A stretch of DNA of 6,516 nt from Mesorhizobium sp. ORS 3428 (GCF_001854785.1 NZ_MDFL01000115.1:416909-423424); one strand, 5' to 3'; positions 1-6,015 are shown, counted from the stretch's first letter. The notes: generated from the sequence alone by a model not told the origin. A program made the numbers and translations.

Positions 1-352
1 TTGGGCGGGCGCCGCCAGCGAGGACGTGCAGAACCGGCTGGTGCGCCGCCTGTTCCAGCTGAATTTCGAGGAAGGCGCCAATCTCGGCGACCATCCGGTG
101 CTGGTCGATGCCGCGCGTGAGGCCGGCATGGATGCTTCGGTGGTCGAGACGCTGCTGCCGACGGACGCCGATGTCGACGCCGTACGCAACGAGATCGCCA
201 CCGCCTCGCGCATGGGCATCACCGGCGTGCCCTGCTTCCTGCTCGAAGGCAAATATGCCGTCATGGGCGCGCAGGATGTCGACACGCTTGCCGACGCCAT
301 TCGCCAGGTCGCCCAGGCCAAGACACGCGGTGAGCTGGAAACGGCAGGCTAG
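1..352 (+). CDS. DsbA-family (FrnE-like) thiol oxidoreductase, C-terminal part
   Basis: The frame is open from base 2 to the TAG at 350-352 and gives the last 116 residues; the start and the N-terminal thioredoxin strand with any CxxC motif lie before the window. The visible part fits the end of a DsbA/FrnE-type protein (also annotated as 2-hydroxychromene-2-carboxylate isomerase-like): a helical insert, then the cis-proline loop GITGVPCF (about 215-238), then LLEGKYAVMGAQ, the strand that closes the thioredoxin fold, and a final amphipathic helix. In this family the cis-Pro loop packs against the active-site cysteines, and these proteins catalyse disulfide exchange or related glutathione-linked chemistry. 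A Cys directly after the cis-Pro (GVPCF) is less usual than GVPFF or GVPTF. A GTG at 26 lies inside the domain and is not the real start. Family call fairly sure; substrate unknown. Confidence 0.85.
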   Translation, partial: WAGAASEDVQNRLVRRLFQLNFEEGANLGDHPVLVDAAREAGMDASVVETLLPTDADVDAVRNEIATASRMGITGVPCFLLEGKYAVMGAQDVDTLADAIRQVAQAKTRGELETAG

Positions 353-544
353 CCGCCCAGCTGGCGATCGACAAAGAGAACCTCGCCGACAAGAATCATT
401 TCCGGACAGTTCGCAGGCTCTGCAGGTGGCGATTCGGGCAAGCCGGAAGACGTCAAGGACGGCCCATTTCGCCATATTTCGTGACCGCGCGTCAGCGAAA
501 CCGGCCGACCGGCACGGTATTTTCGTTCACAAAACTGTGTTTTT

Positions 545-563
545 AGTTTCCCTAGGGGAAACT
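545..563. promoter_or_regulatory. 19-base palindrome, operator-like
   Basis: AGTTTCCC (545-552), spacer TAG, GGGAAACT (556-563): a perfect 8-base inverted repeat in an intergenic A/T-rich stretch. The symmetry and length suit a dimeric repressor site, but the same bases would also fold as an RNA hairpin with a 3-base loop. It is followed at once by an imperfect hairpin: AGCGCTA (565-571), loop CCGC, TAGGCGCT (576-583) with one bulged G. I do not recognise the motif as the site of a known regulator. It lies about 200 bases before the ABC gene, so it could serve that gene or an unseen transcript. Confidence 0.4.
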
Positions 564-723
564 CAGCGCTACCGCTAGGCGCTGCCTTCAACGCACTGAA
601 ATAACACAGAAAATCGCGCCAGAAGGAGCTTTCTGACGATTCCGTCCTGTTGCCCCCATGCCACTATGGGCAGCCAGATGCACGTTCAGGGGGCAGAAAA
701 ATTAACAGAAAATGATCAATTGG

Positions 724-740
724 TGTTACTCTGTGTAACA
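724..740. promoter_or_regulatory. TGTTAC-N5-GTAACA inverted repeat, putative repressor operator
   Basis: TGTTAC (724-729) and GTAACA (735-740) are perfect inverted copies around TCTGT. The 17-base dyad ends 25 bases before the preferred GTG start (13 before TTG 754), where a promoter or operator for the ABC gene should sit, and it would overlap the -10 of the weak TTAACA promoter candidate. Size and symmetry resemble sites of TetR-type repressors that control transporters, but the regulator is not in this window and the assignment is inferred. A related half site, AACACAGA, occurs at 604-610. Confidence 0.4.
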
Positions 741-765
741 AACTAAGAAAGGTTTGGGCGGGATC

Positions 766-2748
766 GTGATTCGGGTCGGCAGACCACGACGTACAGTACC
801 GGCAAAACTAGCTAGCGAGGCGGCAAAGCCCTCGCCCCTGACGCCGGTATCGTCAATGCGCACTTTCTGGGGGCTGATGCGAGCCTACTGGTTCTCCGAC
901 CGCTGGAAGGAAGCCTGGACCCTCACCCTGGTCATCGCACTGCTTACAGCACTCTCCAGCAAGGCGGGCGTATGGTTTGCCATGGCCTCGGGTGAGTTGG
1001 TGAACTCGATCGCCTTCTTCCACGACGCGGCCAACACCAACCCGCTGCAGTCGCTTCTGACCAATGCCGGCATATTGATGCTGCTGGTCGTGCTCAAGGA
1101 TGCCGGCTTCACCGGCGTGCGCAATCTGGTCTCCGCGACCTTGCATCGCAAATGGCGCGGATGGCTGAACAGCCAGTTCAACCAGGCGCTGCTCGACGGC
1201 AACCATACCCATTTCCATGCCCAGCACGGTTCGGCGGCCGGCGGCATCGTCGCTCCCGACAACATCGACCAGCGGATCCAGGAATCGATCAAGGACATGA
1301 CCGGCGGCGCCATCGGTCTTGCTATGGGCGTGCTGGGTGTCGCGACCTCGCTCTATTTCGTCGGCGAGAATTTGATCGGGGCCTCGGTCGAGGTCAAAGG
1401 GCTGGAGTTTCTCGGCAGCTACGGCAGCGCTGTGCTCGCCTTCCTGGCCGTCGCCACCTATGTGCCCCTCAACACCTGGATCGCGGTCAAGCTCGGTGGC
1501 CTGCTCGAACGTCTCAACATACGCATGCAGCAGGCCGAGGGCAGCTATCGCGGCGAACTGACGACGTTCCTGCGCCGCAGCTTCCACGTCGCCGCCTCGC
1601 ATGGCGAGGATGTGCAGATGGCCATGCACGACCGGCTTTATGTCGACATCGACAAGACCTGGGGGCGACTGAACGTCGTCAACACCAGCTACATGTCGTT
1701 CGAGCTGATCTACAATTTCATCGGCGCCCGTATTGTTGCCTACGGACCCGGCCTCGTCCCGTTCATCCACAACGGCTTCGACCTCAAGGGCTACATAACC
1801 GGCTCCGAAATGGTCGCCCAGTTGATCAGCCAGTGCTCGTGGTTCATCCATGTGATGCCGGCGATTGCGACGCTGAGGGCCAACAGCCAGCGCGTGACCG
1901 AACTCGCCAACGCCATCGAGAACGTCCAGCATCCGCAGGAGTTCTACCGCCAGACCGGCCGTTCGGACTTCAGCTTCGCCACCCAGAACCCAGTGTTCGG
2001 CCTGACCATCCAGAAGCTCGAGCTGGCGCATCAGGGCGAGGACGCAACGCCCTTCCTCAGCGCCGCCAATCTGCGCTTCCGGCGCGGCGAGTGGACGTTC
2101 CTCAAGGGCGAGTCCGGTTGCGGCAAGACCTCGCTGATCAAGGCGATCAACGGCCTGTGGCCCTATGGCCGCGGCACCATCGTGTTCCCGGAGGGGGTGA
2201 CGAGCTTCTATGCGGCCCAGGAGGTCAAGCTGCAGCAGGTCTCGCTGAAACAGCTCGTCTGCCTGCCCGGCTCGGAAAGCGATCACGGCGACATGCAGGT
2301 GGCGGCGGCCCTGCACAAAGCGGGCCTCGGCGAATTCATCGAGCACCTGGCCGAGGAGAGCCGCGAGGGCAAGATCTGGGATCAGGTCCTGTCCGGCGGC
2401 CAGAAGCAGAAGCTGGTGGTCGCCCGCATCATCCTGCAGCAGCCGGGGCTGCTGTTCCTCGACGAAGCGACCGGCGCGCTCGACCCCGAAGGCAAGATCG
2501 CCTTCCACGAGGCGATCAAGGCCAACTGCCCCGATGTCACGGTGATCAGCGTGATGCACGAGGCCGTGCCGCCACGGTCCCTTTCCGGCGAGGAATTTTA
2601 TCACAGCGTCGTCTCAATCACCGACGGCGTCGCGACCAAGAAGCCGCTGGTCCCCACCCTGCCGCGCGAGCTTACGACCATCCTCGCCCAGCCTCGGCCA
2701 ACGGAGGACAAATGGCTGCGCTTCTCGCGGCGGCTGAAGCAGAAATAG
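766..2748 (+). CDS. SbmA/BacA-like ABC transporter, fused permease and ATPase (YddA/ExsE/BclA group)
   Basis: About 660 residues, a half-transporter expected to work as an inner-membrane homodimer. Numbered from GTG 766: a basic N-terminus (1-30); then the family opening RTFWGLMRAYWFSDRWKEAW; about six membrane segments near 53-74, 98-113, 181-201, 220-240, 312-332 and 348-366. Between them are DNIDQRI (165-171), which matches the NPDQRI-type motif of the YddA group, and EGSYR (258-262), which recalls the EG..R stretch of SbmA/BacA. The ATPase domain has Walker A GESGCGKTS (448-456), Q-loop Gln485, signature LSGGQKQK (542-549), Walker B LLFLDE (562-567), D-loop GALD and switch His598, so it should be active. 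Relatives: BclA takes up antimicrobial peptides in Bradyrhizobium; ExsE/YddA have been linked to fatty acid or unknown substrates. The substrate here is unknown. Start unclear: TTG 754 sits one base after AGAAAGG (746-752), too close; GTG 766 is 13 bases from it; ATG 856 begins at the conserved domain but has no Shine-Dalgarno. Confidence 0.9.
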   Translation: MIRVGRPRRTVPAKLASEAAKPSPLTPVSSMRTFWGLMRAYWFSDRWKEAWTLTLVIALLTALSSKAGVWFAMASGELVNSIAFFHDAANTNPLQSLLTNAGILMLLVVLKDAGFTGVRNLVSATLHRKWRGWLNSQFNQALLDGNHTHFHAQHGSAAGGIVAPDNIDQRIQESIKDMTGGAIGLAMGVLGVATSLYFVGENLIGASVEVKGLEFLGSYGSAVLAFLAVATYVPLNTWIAVKLGGLLERLNIRMQQAEGSYRGELTTFLRRSFHVAASHGEDVQMAMHDRLYVDIDKTWGRLNVVNTSYMSFELIYNFIGARIVAYGPGLVPFIHNGFDLKGYITGSEMVAQLISQCSWFIHVMPAIATLRANSQRVTELANAIENVQHPQEFYRQTGRSDFSFATQNPVFGLTIQKLELAHQGEDATPFLSAANLRFRRGEWTFLKGESGCGKTSLIKAINGLWPYGRGTIVFPEGVTSFYAAQEVKLQQVSLKQLVCLPGSESDHGDMQVAAALHKAGLGEFIEHLAEESREGKIWDQVLSGGQKQKLVVARIILQQPGLLFLDEATGALDPEGKIAFHEAIKANCPDVTVISVMHEAVPPRSLSGEEFYHSVVSITDGVATKKPLVPTLPRELTTILAQPRPTEDKWLRFSRRLKQK

Positions 2749-2769
2749 CAGTCTTGCCAGACCTTTGAA

Positions 2770-2783
2770 CGGCCGCCGGGCCG
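2770..2783 (+). other. Small GC hairpin after the ABC gene
   Basis: CGGCC (2770-2774), loop GCCG, GGCCG (2779-2783) begins 21 bases after the ABC stop codon. A second one, GCGAC/GTCGC (2786-2790/2799-2803), follows. Neither has a T run, so they are poor intrinsic terminators. They may only slow or process the 3' end. Confidence 0.3.
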
Positions 2784-2844
2784 GTGCGACCGATCACAGT
2801 CGCGCGATCCGGCGTTTCCTCACCCGATTCCGCGCTCTTCGCGA

Positions 2845-2872
2845 TTGACTCGGCAAAAGGCGCTCCTATGTT
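2845..2872 (+). promoter_or_regulatory. Sigma-70-type promoter for mgtE
   Basis: TTGACT (2845-2850), a 16-base spacer and TATGTT (2867-2872) match the rhizobial housekeeping pattern (CTTGAC, about 17 bases, CTATAT) well. The likely transcription start is near 2879, giving an mgtE leader of about 138 bases. A GATTC, a possible CcrM methylation site (GANTC), lies at 2826-2830 just upstream. Assigned by eye. Confidence 0.65.
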
Positions 2873-2878
2873 GCGCCC

Positions 2879-3016
2879 GCTCGCGAACTTCAACTCGAAC
2901 CCGCGAGCAGAAAGGTCAACCCGCCATGCCTGGCGACAGTCACAGTCGAACGCAACCGCCGTCCGCCTTGACGTGACCTGACGGCTCACGTCCTGCCGGA
3001 CGGCAAGGAGTGAGCC
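2879..3016 (+). promoter_or_regulatory. Structured mgtE leader RNA with two competing folds at the ribosome binding site
   Basis: From the predicted transcript start the leader holds GCTCGCG/CGCGAGC (2879-2885/2902-2908, 16-base loop) and CGCCA/TGGCG (2922-2926/2931-2935, loop TGCC). Then come two exclusive arrangements. Fold A: GCCGTCCG (2958-2965) with CGGACGGC (2997-3004), 8 pairs, enclosing GACGTGA (2970-2976) with TCACGTC (2986-2992), 7 pairs. It ends directly before AAGGAG (3005-3010) and leaves it free. Fold B: GGCTCAC (2983-2989) with GTGAGCC (3010-3016), 7 pairs, with GTCC/GGAC (2990-2993/2998-3001, loop TGCC) inside. It ties up the last Shine-Dalgarno base and the whole spacer to the ATG. 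TCAC 2986-2989 is shared, so only one fold can exist. This looks like an on/off translational switch, and Mg2+ would be the obvious signal. I see no M-box or yybP-ykoY consensus. The pairings are read directly; function is inferred. Confidence 0.5.
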
Positions 3017-4381
3017 ATGAACGAAGTCGCACACGTTTTGGACGACGAAGCCATCGCCGTCGCCCGTGTTCTTGCCAACGACCACGTCGCCGACGTGGTC
3101 GAAGCCCTCAACCGCGAATCGCGTGAGACAGCCATCGAGTTGCTCTGCGCGGTGCCGTTCGAACGGCTGGTCGATATCTTCGACCAGCCGGAACTCGAAA
3201 GCGCCCCGGAGCTCGCCGAAGCCCTGCCGCGCGACAAGGCAAGCAAGCTGCTGACCGCCATGTCGGTCGACCGCGCGGCAGATATTCTGCGCGAGCTCGA
3301 CGAGCCGGCGCGTTCCGAGCTGCTCGCCACGCTTGCGCCGCCGCTGCGCGCAACGCTGCTTTCCATCCTCGGCTATCCGGAAGGCAGCGCCGCTTCGATC
3401 ATGACGACGGAGTTCGTCAGCGTGCCGCCCGACTGGACGGTCGGCCGCACACTCGATTACATCCGCAAGGTCGAGCGGACACGCGAGACGATCTATGCCA
3501 TCTACATAGTCGATCCGGAAACGCAGCAGCTGCTGCGCTCAACGGGGCTGCGCCGCCTGATCACCGGGGAGCCGGAGGATTCGATTCTGTCGGTGGCGCC
3601 GGATCGCATGCCGGTGACGGTCACCCCGCTCACGGATCGCGAAACGCTCGCGCAAATGATCTCCAAATACGATCTTCTTGCCTTGCCGGTTGTGGATCAT
3701 GGCAGGATCCTCGGCATCGTCACGGTCGACGACATCATCGACACGATGGTCGAGGAAACGACCGAGGACGTGCACCGTTTCGGCGGTATGGAGGCCCTGG
3801 ACGAGCCCTACATGAAGATGGGCTTCCTCGCCATGATCCAGAAGCGGGCCGGCTGGCTCTGCGCGCTGTTCCTTAGCGAGATGCTGACGGCCAACGCCAT
3901 GCAGAGCTACGAAGGCGAACTGGAGAAGGCGATCGTGCTCACCCTCTTCATCCCGCTGATCATGAGCTCCGGCGGCAATTCGGGCTCGCAGGCGACCTCG
4001 CTGGTCATCCGCGCGCTGGCGTTGCGCGAGATCGGTCTTCGCGACTGGTGGCGGGTAGCGCTGCGCGAGCTTCCGACCGGACTGGCTCTCGGCTCGATCC
4101 TCGGCATCGTGGGCATCTGCCGCATTGCGCTCTGGCAGTATCTCGGCCTCTACGACTACGGCCAGCACTGGGTGCTGATCGCGGCAACCGTGGGCGCGGC
4201 GCTGATCGGCATCGTCACCTTCGGCTCGCTGTCGGGATCGATGCTGCCTTTCGCGCTGAAGCGCATCGGCTTCGACCCGGCGAGCGCATCGGCGCCGTTC
4301 GTGGCGACGCTGGTCGACGTCACAGGGCTGGTGATCTACTTCTCGGTAGCGTTGGTCATCCTCCGCGGCACGCTGCTTTAG
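3017..4381 (+). CDS. mgtE: Magnesium transporter MgtE
   Basis: 454 residues, close to the 450 of Thermus thermophilus MgtE. It is a homodimeric inner-membrane Mg2+ channel whose cytosolic domains close the pore when intracellular Mg2+ is high. Order: helical MgtE N domain (about 15-125), a pair of CBS domains (about 126-250; note LPVVDHGRILGIVTVDDIID), the linking plug helix DVHRFGGM (251-258), then five membrane helices (about 270-454). Hallmarks: PYMKMGFLAMIQKRAGWL at the first helix, SSGGNSGSQATSLVIRALAL (317-336) in the pore, and DPASASAPFVATLVDVTGL (420-438). By eye, Asp434 in the last motif aligns with the Mg2+-binding Asp432 of T. thermophilus. ATG 3017 follows AAGGAG (3005-3010) with a 6-base spacer, a strong site. 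The promoter at 2845-2872 and the foldable leader suggest its own transcript with control at translation. No defect seen. Confidence 0.97.
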   Translation: MNEVAHVLDDEAIAVARVLANDHVADVVEALNRESRETAIELLCAVPFERLVDIFDQPELESAPELAEALPRDKASKLLTAMSVDRAADILRELDEPARSELLATLAPPLRATLLSILGYPEGSAASIMTTEFVSVPPDWTVGRTLDYIRKVERTRETIYAIYIVDPETQQLLRSTGLRRLITGEPEDSILSVAPDRMPVTVTPLTDRETLAQMISKYDLLALPVVDHGRILGIVTVDDIIDTMVEETTEDVHRFGGMEALDEPYMKMGFLAMIQKRAGWLCALFLSEMLTANAMQSYEGELEKAIVLTLFIPLIMSSGGNSGSQATSLVIRALALREIGLRDWWRVALRELPTGLALGSILGIVGICRIALWQYLGLYDYGQHWVLIAATVGAALIGIVTFGSLSGSMLPFALKRIGFDPASASAPFVATLVDVTGLVIYFSVALVILRGTLL

Positions 4382-4389
4382 CCGCATCG

Positions 4390-4506
4390 TCATTCACCGT
4401 CGCCGGCTCCGCCGGCGGCGGCCTCCACCGTACCGTAAATCGCGTCGCGCTTCGCGTCCGGGAATGCTCCGGCCACGCCGGCGATTGCCGCTTTGGTCAG
4501 TGCCAC
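4390..4506 (-). CDS. Possible 38-residue hypothetical ORF or gene remnant
   Basis: From a GTG (4506 reading down) to TGA (4390-4392) the minus strand reads VALTKAAIAGVAGAFPDAKR, then DAIYGTVEAA and a Gly/Ala-rich end. The frame is open upstream to a TGA at 4534-4536 (9 more codons, no ATG). The reading looks protein-like (amphipathic Ala-rich helix, varied charged residues, G/C-rich third positions), more so than the other frames here. Against it: no Shine-Dalgarno, no ATG, and the last codons coincide with the GC hairpin. I recognise no family. It lies downstream of gor in the same direction, so it could be the end of a decayed neighbour. Confidence 0.2.
   Translation of the reverse strand: MALTKAAIAGVAGAFPDAKRDAIYGTVEAAAGGAGDGE
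4397..4421 (+). terminator. Strong GC hairpin after mgtE, possible transcription end
   Basis: Bases 4397-4407 pair with 4411-4421 in an 11-pair stem (one G-U) around the loop TCC; the core is CGCCGGC/GCCGGCG. It begins 16 bases after the mgtE stop, between convergent genes, where a shared terminator is expected. There is no T run on either side, so termination may be weak or Rho-assisted, or the hairpin may protect the mRNA end. Confidence 0.45.
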
Positions 4507-4613
4507 CGTTAGATCTACCGACGGGTCCGCGAATCACGAATGGCCATGGACGCCGCCCCAGCGCCACGTGCCGCAGGCCCGCGCATCAGCACGGTCTACA
4601 CCGAGGAGTGGGT

Positions 4614-6002
4614 TTAGATGCGCTCGCCGTTCTTCACACGGTAGGTCGGCTTGTACATGGTGACGAGTTCCTCCGCGGCGGTCGGGTGCACGGCCATCGT
4701 GCGGTCGAAGGCGTCCTTGGTGAGCCCGGCTTTCAGCGGAATGCCGAGAAGCTGCGCCATCTCGCCCGCGTCCGGTCCGAGAATATGGGCGCCCAGCACC
4801 CTCCGCGATGCACTGTCGACCACAAGTTTCATCAGCATCTTCTCGTCGCGGCCCGACAGCGTATGCCGCATCGGGCGGAAGGAGGCACGGTAGACCTCGA
4901 TGTCCGGGAAGCGCTTGACCGCCTCATCCTCGGACAGGCCGACAGTGCCGATTTCAGGCTGTGAAAACACGGCTGTCGGAATCGTGTCGTGGTCCACCGC
5001 CGTCGGATTGCCCTTGAACGCCGTCTCGACGAAGCACATCGCCTCGTGGATGGCCACCGGCGTCAGTTGCACGCGATGTGTGACGTCGCCGATCGCCCAG
5101 ATGTTGTCGATGTTGGTGCGGGAATATTCATCGACCACGATCGCGCCCGTCTTGCCGAGTTCCACGCCGACGCCTTCGAGCCCCATATTCTCGGTGTTGG
5201 GAATGCGGCCTATCGCCAGCATCACCTGGTCGACCGTCAGCGTCTGGCCGCCGGAAAGCAGAACGTCCAGCCTGCCCTGCGGGTTCTTGCTCACCTTTTC
5301 GGAGACCGAGTGGGTGAGGATCCTGATCCCCTTCTTCTCCATGGTCTCGTGCAGCGAGCGGCGAAGGTCCATGTCGAACCGCGACAGAATCTCCCGGCCG
5401 CGGTAGACCAGTGTGGTTTCGACGCCGAGCCCATGGAAAATATTGGCGAATTCGACGGCGATGTAACCGCCGCCTTCGATCATCATCGCCTTCGGCAATT
5501 CCTTCAGATCGAACGCTTCGTTTGAAAAGATGCAATGCTCGTGGCCGGAAAGCGCCGGATGCGGGGCAGGCCTGCCGCCCGTGGCGATCAGGATCTGGTC
5601 GGCGCTGACGGTGCGGTCTTCGGCAACCAGGTAAATGGAATGCCGGTCGACCAGCACGGCGCGCGAATGGAAAGTCTCGCCGCCGGCGCCCGCGACGTTC
5701 TTCTTGTAGATCGCCTCCAGCCTGGCGATCTCCTTGTCCTTGTTGGCAACTAGCGTCGGCCAGTCGAAGCTCACCTCCGGCACAGTCCAGCCGTAGCCGG
5801 CTGCGTCGGCAAAATGCTCGGGAAACTGCGAAGCATAGACATAGAGTTTTTTCGGCACGCAGCCGCGGATGACGCAGGTGCCACCATAACGATACTCTTC
5901 GGCGATGGCGACGCGCTTGCCGAGGGACGCCGCCACACGGGCCGCCCTCACTCCGCCGGAACCGCCGCCGATGACGAAAAGATCATAGTCGTAAGCGGCC
6001 AT
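4614..6002 (-). CDS. gor: Glutathione-disulfide reductase
   Basis: 462 residues, the usual length of the plant-type/alphaproteobacterial enzyme. This cytosolic FAD homodimer reduces GSSG to two GSH with NADPH. Visible: FAD fold FVIGGGSGGVRAARVAASLG (9-28); redox disulfide GGTCVIRGCVPKK (Cys43, Cys48); NADPH fold IEGGGYIAVEF (175-185) followed by VYRGREILSRFD; second FAD motif IWAIGDV with Asp306; and the C-terminal dimer motif HPTAAEE (His439, Glu444), which supplies the catalytic base to the partner subunit. Against E. coli Gor, Arg201 aligns with Arg198; the second NADPH-phosphate arginine appears as Ser207 with Arg208 beside it, by eye only. The TTYR-type alternatives (trypanothione or mycothione reductase) fit less well. 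ATG at 6002 is chosen because AGGAG (6011-6015) is 8 bases upstream and because MAAYDYDLFVIGGG is the normal N-terminus; an upstream TTG at 6053 only adds a non-conserved stretch. Confidence 0.97.
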   Translation of the reverse strand: MAAYDYDLFVIGGGSGGVRAARVAASLGKRVAIAEEYRYGGTCVIRGCVPKKLYVYASQFPEHFADAAGYGWTVPEVSFDWPTLVANKDKEIARLEAIYKKNVAGAGGETFHSRAVLVDRHSIYLVAEDRTVSADQILIATGGRPAPHPALSGHEHCIFSNEAFDLKELPKAMMIEGGGYIAVEFANIFHGLGVETTLVYRGREILSRFDMDLRRSLHETMEKKGIRILTHSVSEKVSKNPQGRLDVLLSGGQTLTVDQVMLAIGRIPNTENMGLEGVGVELGKTGAIVVDEYSRTNIDNIWAIGDVTHRVQLTPVAIHEAMCFVETAFKGNPTAVDHDTIPTAVFSQPEIGTVGLSEDEAVKRFPDIEVYRASFRPMRHTLSGRDEKMLMKLVVDSASRRVLGAHILGPDAGEMAQLLGIPLKAGLTKDAFDRTMAVHPTAAEELVTMYKPTYRVKNGERI

Positions 6003-6010
6003 TTGGAAGG

Positions 6011-6015
6011 CTCCT
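6011..6015 (-). promoter_or_regulatory. gor ribosome binding site
   Basis: AGGAG on the minus strand, 8 bases before the ATG at 6002. It decides the start over the TTG at 6053, which has no such site. Confidence 0.8.

Larger units (their letters stand above)
353..765. other. Intergenic control region before the ABC transporter gene
   Basis: I see no convincing gene in these 413 bases. The first half resembles the genome average; from about 515 on it is clearly more A/T-rich, as promoter regions often are. Besides the two palindromes listed separately it holds a small hairpin with a T run (CACA 528-531, TGTG 536-539, then TTTTT 540-544), which could weakly end transcription of the upstream gene. 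CAGAAG/TTTCTG (620-625/630-635) forms a hairpin with loop GAGC. TGCCCCC (651-657) can pair either with GGGGGCA (689-695) or, through CCCAT (655-659), with ATGGG (666-670). The motif CAGAAAAT occurs at 607-614 and 706-713, and with one extra A at 694-702. A loose sigma-70 candidate is TTAACA (702-707) with a poor -10 about 17 bases later, inside the 724-740 palindrome. Transcription start not assignable. Confidence 0.5.
4382..4613. other. Gap between convergent mgtE and gor
   Basis: These 232 bases hold the strong hairpin at 4397-4421, a weak minus-strand ORF (4390-4506) and no known RNA gene. On the plus strand, a frame open from 4513 to the TAG at 4615-4617 ends in a protein-like tail (ISTVYTEEWV) that overlaps the gor stop codon, but it has no Shine-Dalgarno; its first ATG is at 4540 (25 codons). 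The stretch may be worn-down remnants of an older gene, or plain spacer. Confidence 0.4.

Noticed and set aside
349..591. 80-codon minus-strand frame in the first intergenic region
   Set aside because: It starts at a TTG without Shine-Dalgarno, runs through the 545-563 palindrome, overlaps the end of the DsbA-like gene and resembles no family I know; chance is the simpler explanation.
678..746. 22-codon upstream ORF (ATG 678 to TAA 744-746) ending just before the ABC start
   Set aside because: Tempting as a leader peptide, but it has no Shine-Dalgarno, no run of regulatory codons, and spans the operator-like dyad, so it may not even be transcribed.
853..2604. 583-codon open frame on the minus strand across the ABC gene
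   Set aside because: It is the mirror of a G/C-rich real gene whose third positions avoid A/T; the translation has no recognisable domain, while the plus frame has complete ABC motifs.
1152..2768. 538-codon plus-strand frame overlapping the ABC gene
   Set aside because: Very rich in Arg, Pro, Ala and His, no domain; a frame-shifted shadow.
2784..2981. 65-codon plus-strand frame before mgtE
   Set aside because: It crosses the mgtE promoter and the leader hairpins, lacks a ribosome site and has no recognisable content.
2879..3016. M-box (ykoK) or yybP-ykoY riboswitch before mgtE
   Set aside because: I could not find the conserved cores of either class by eye; an Infernal search against Rfam would settle it.
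3539..4393. 284-codon minus-strand frame across mgtE
   Set aside because: Its composition (Arg, Gln, Asp, His-rich) is typical of an antisense shadow; MgtE on the other strand is unmistakable.
4397..4421. REP-like or other palindromic repeat element
   Set aside because: The hairpin occurs once in this window, so repeat status cannot be claimed; it is listed only as a possible terminator.
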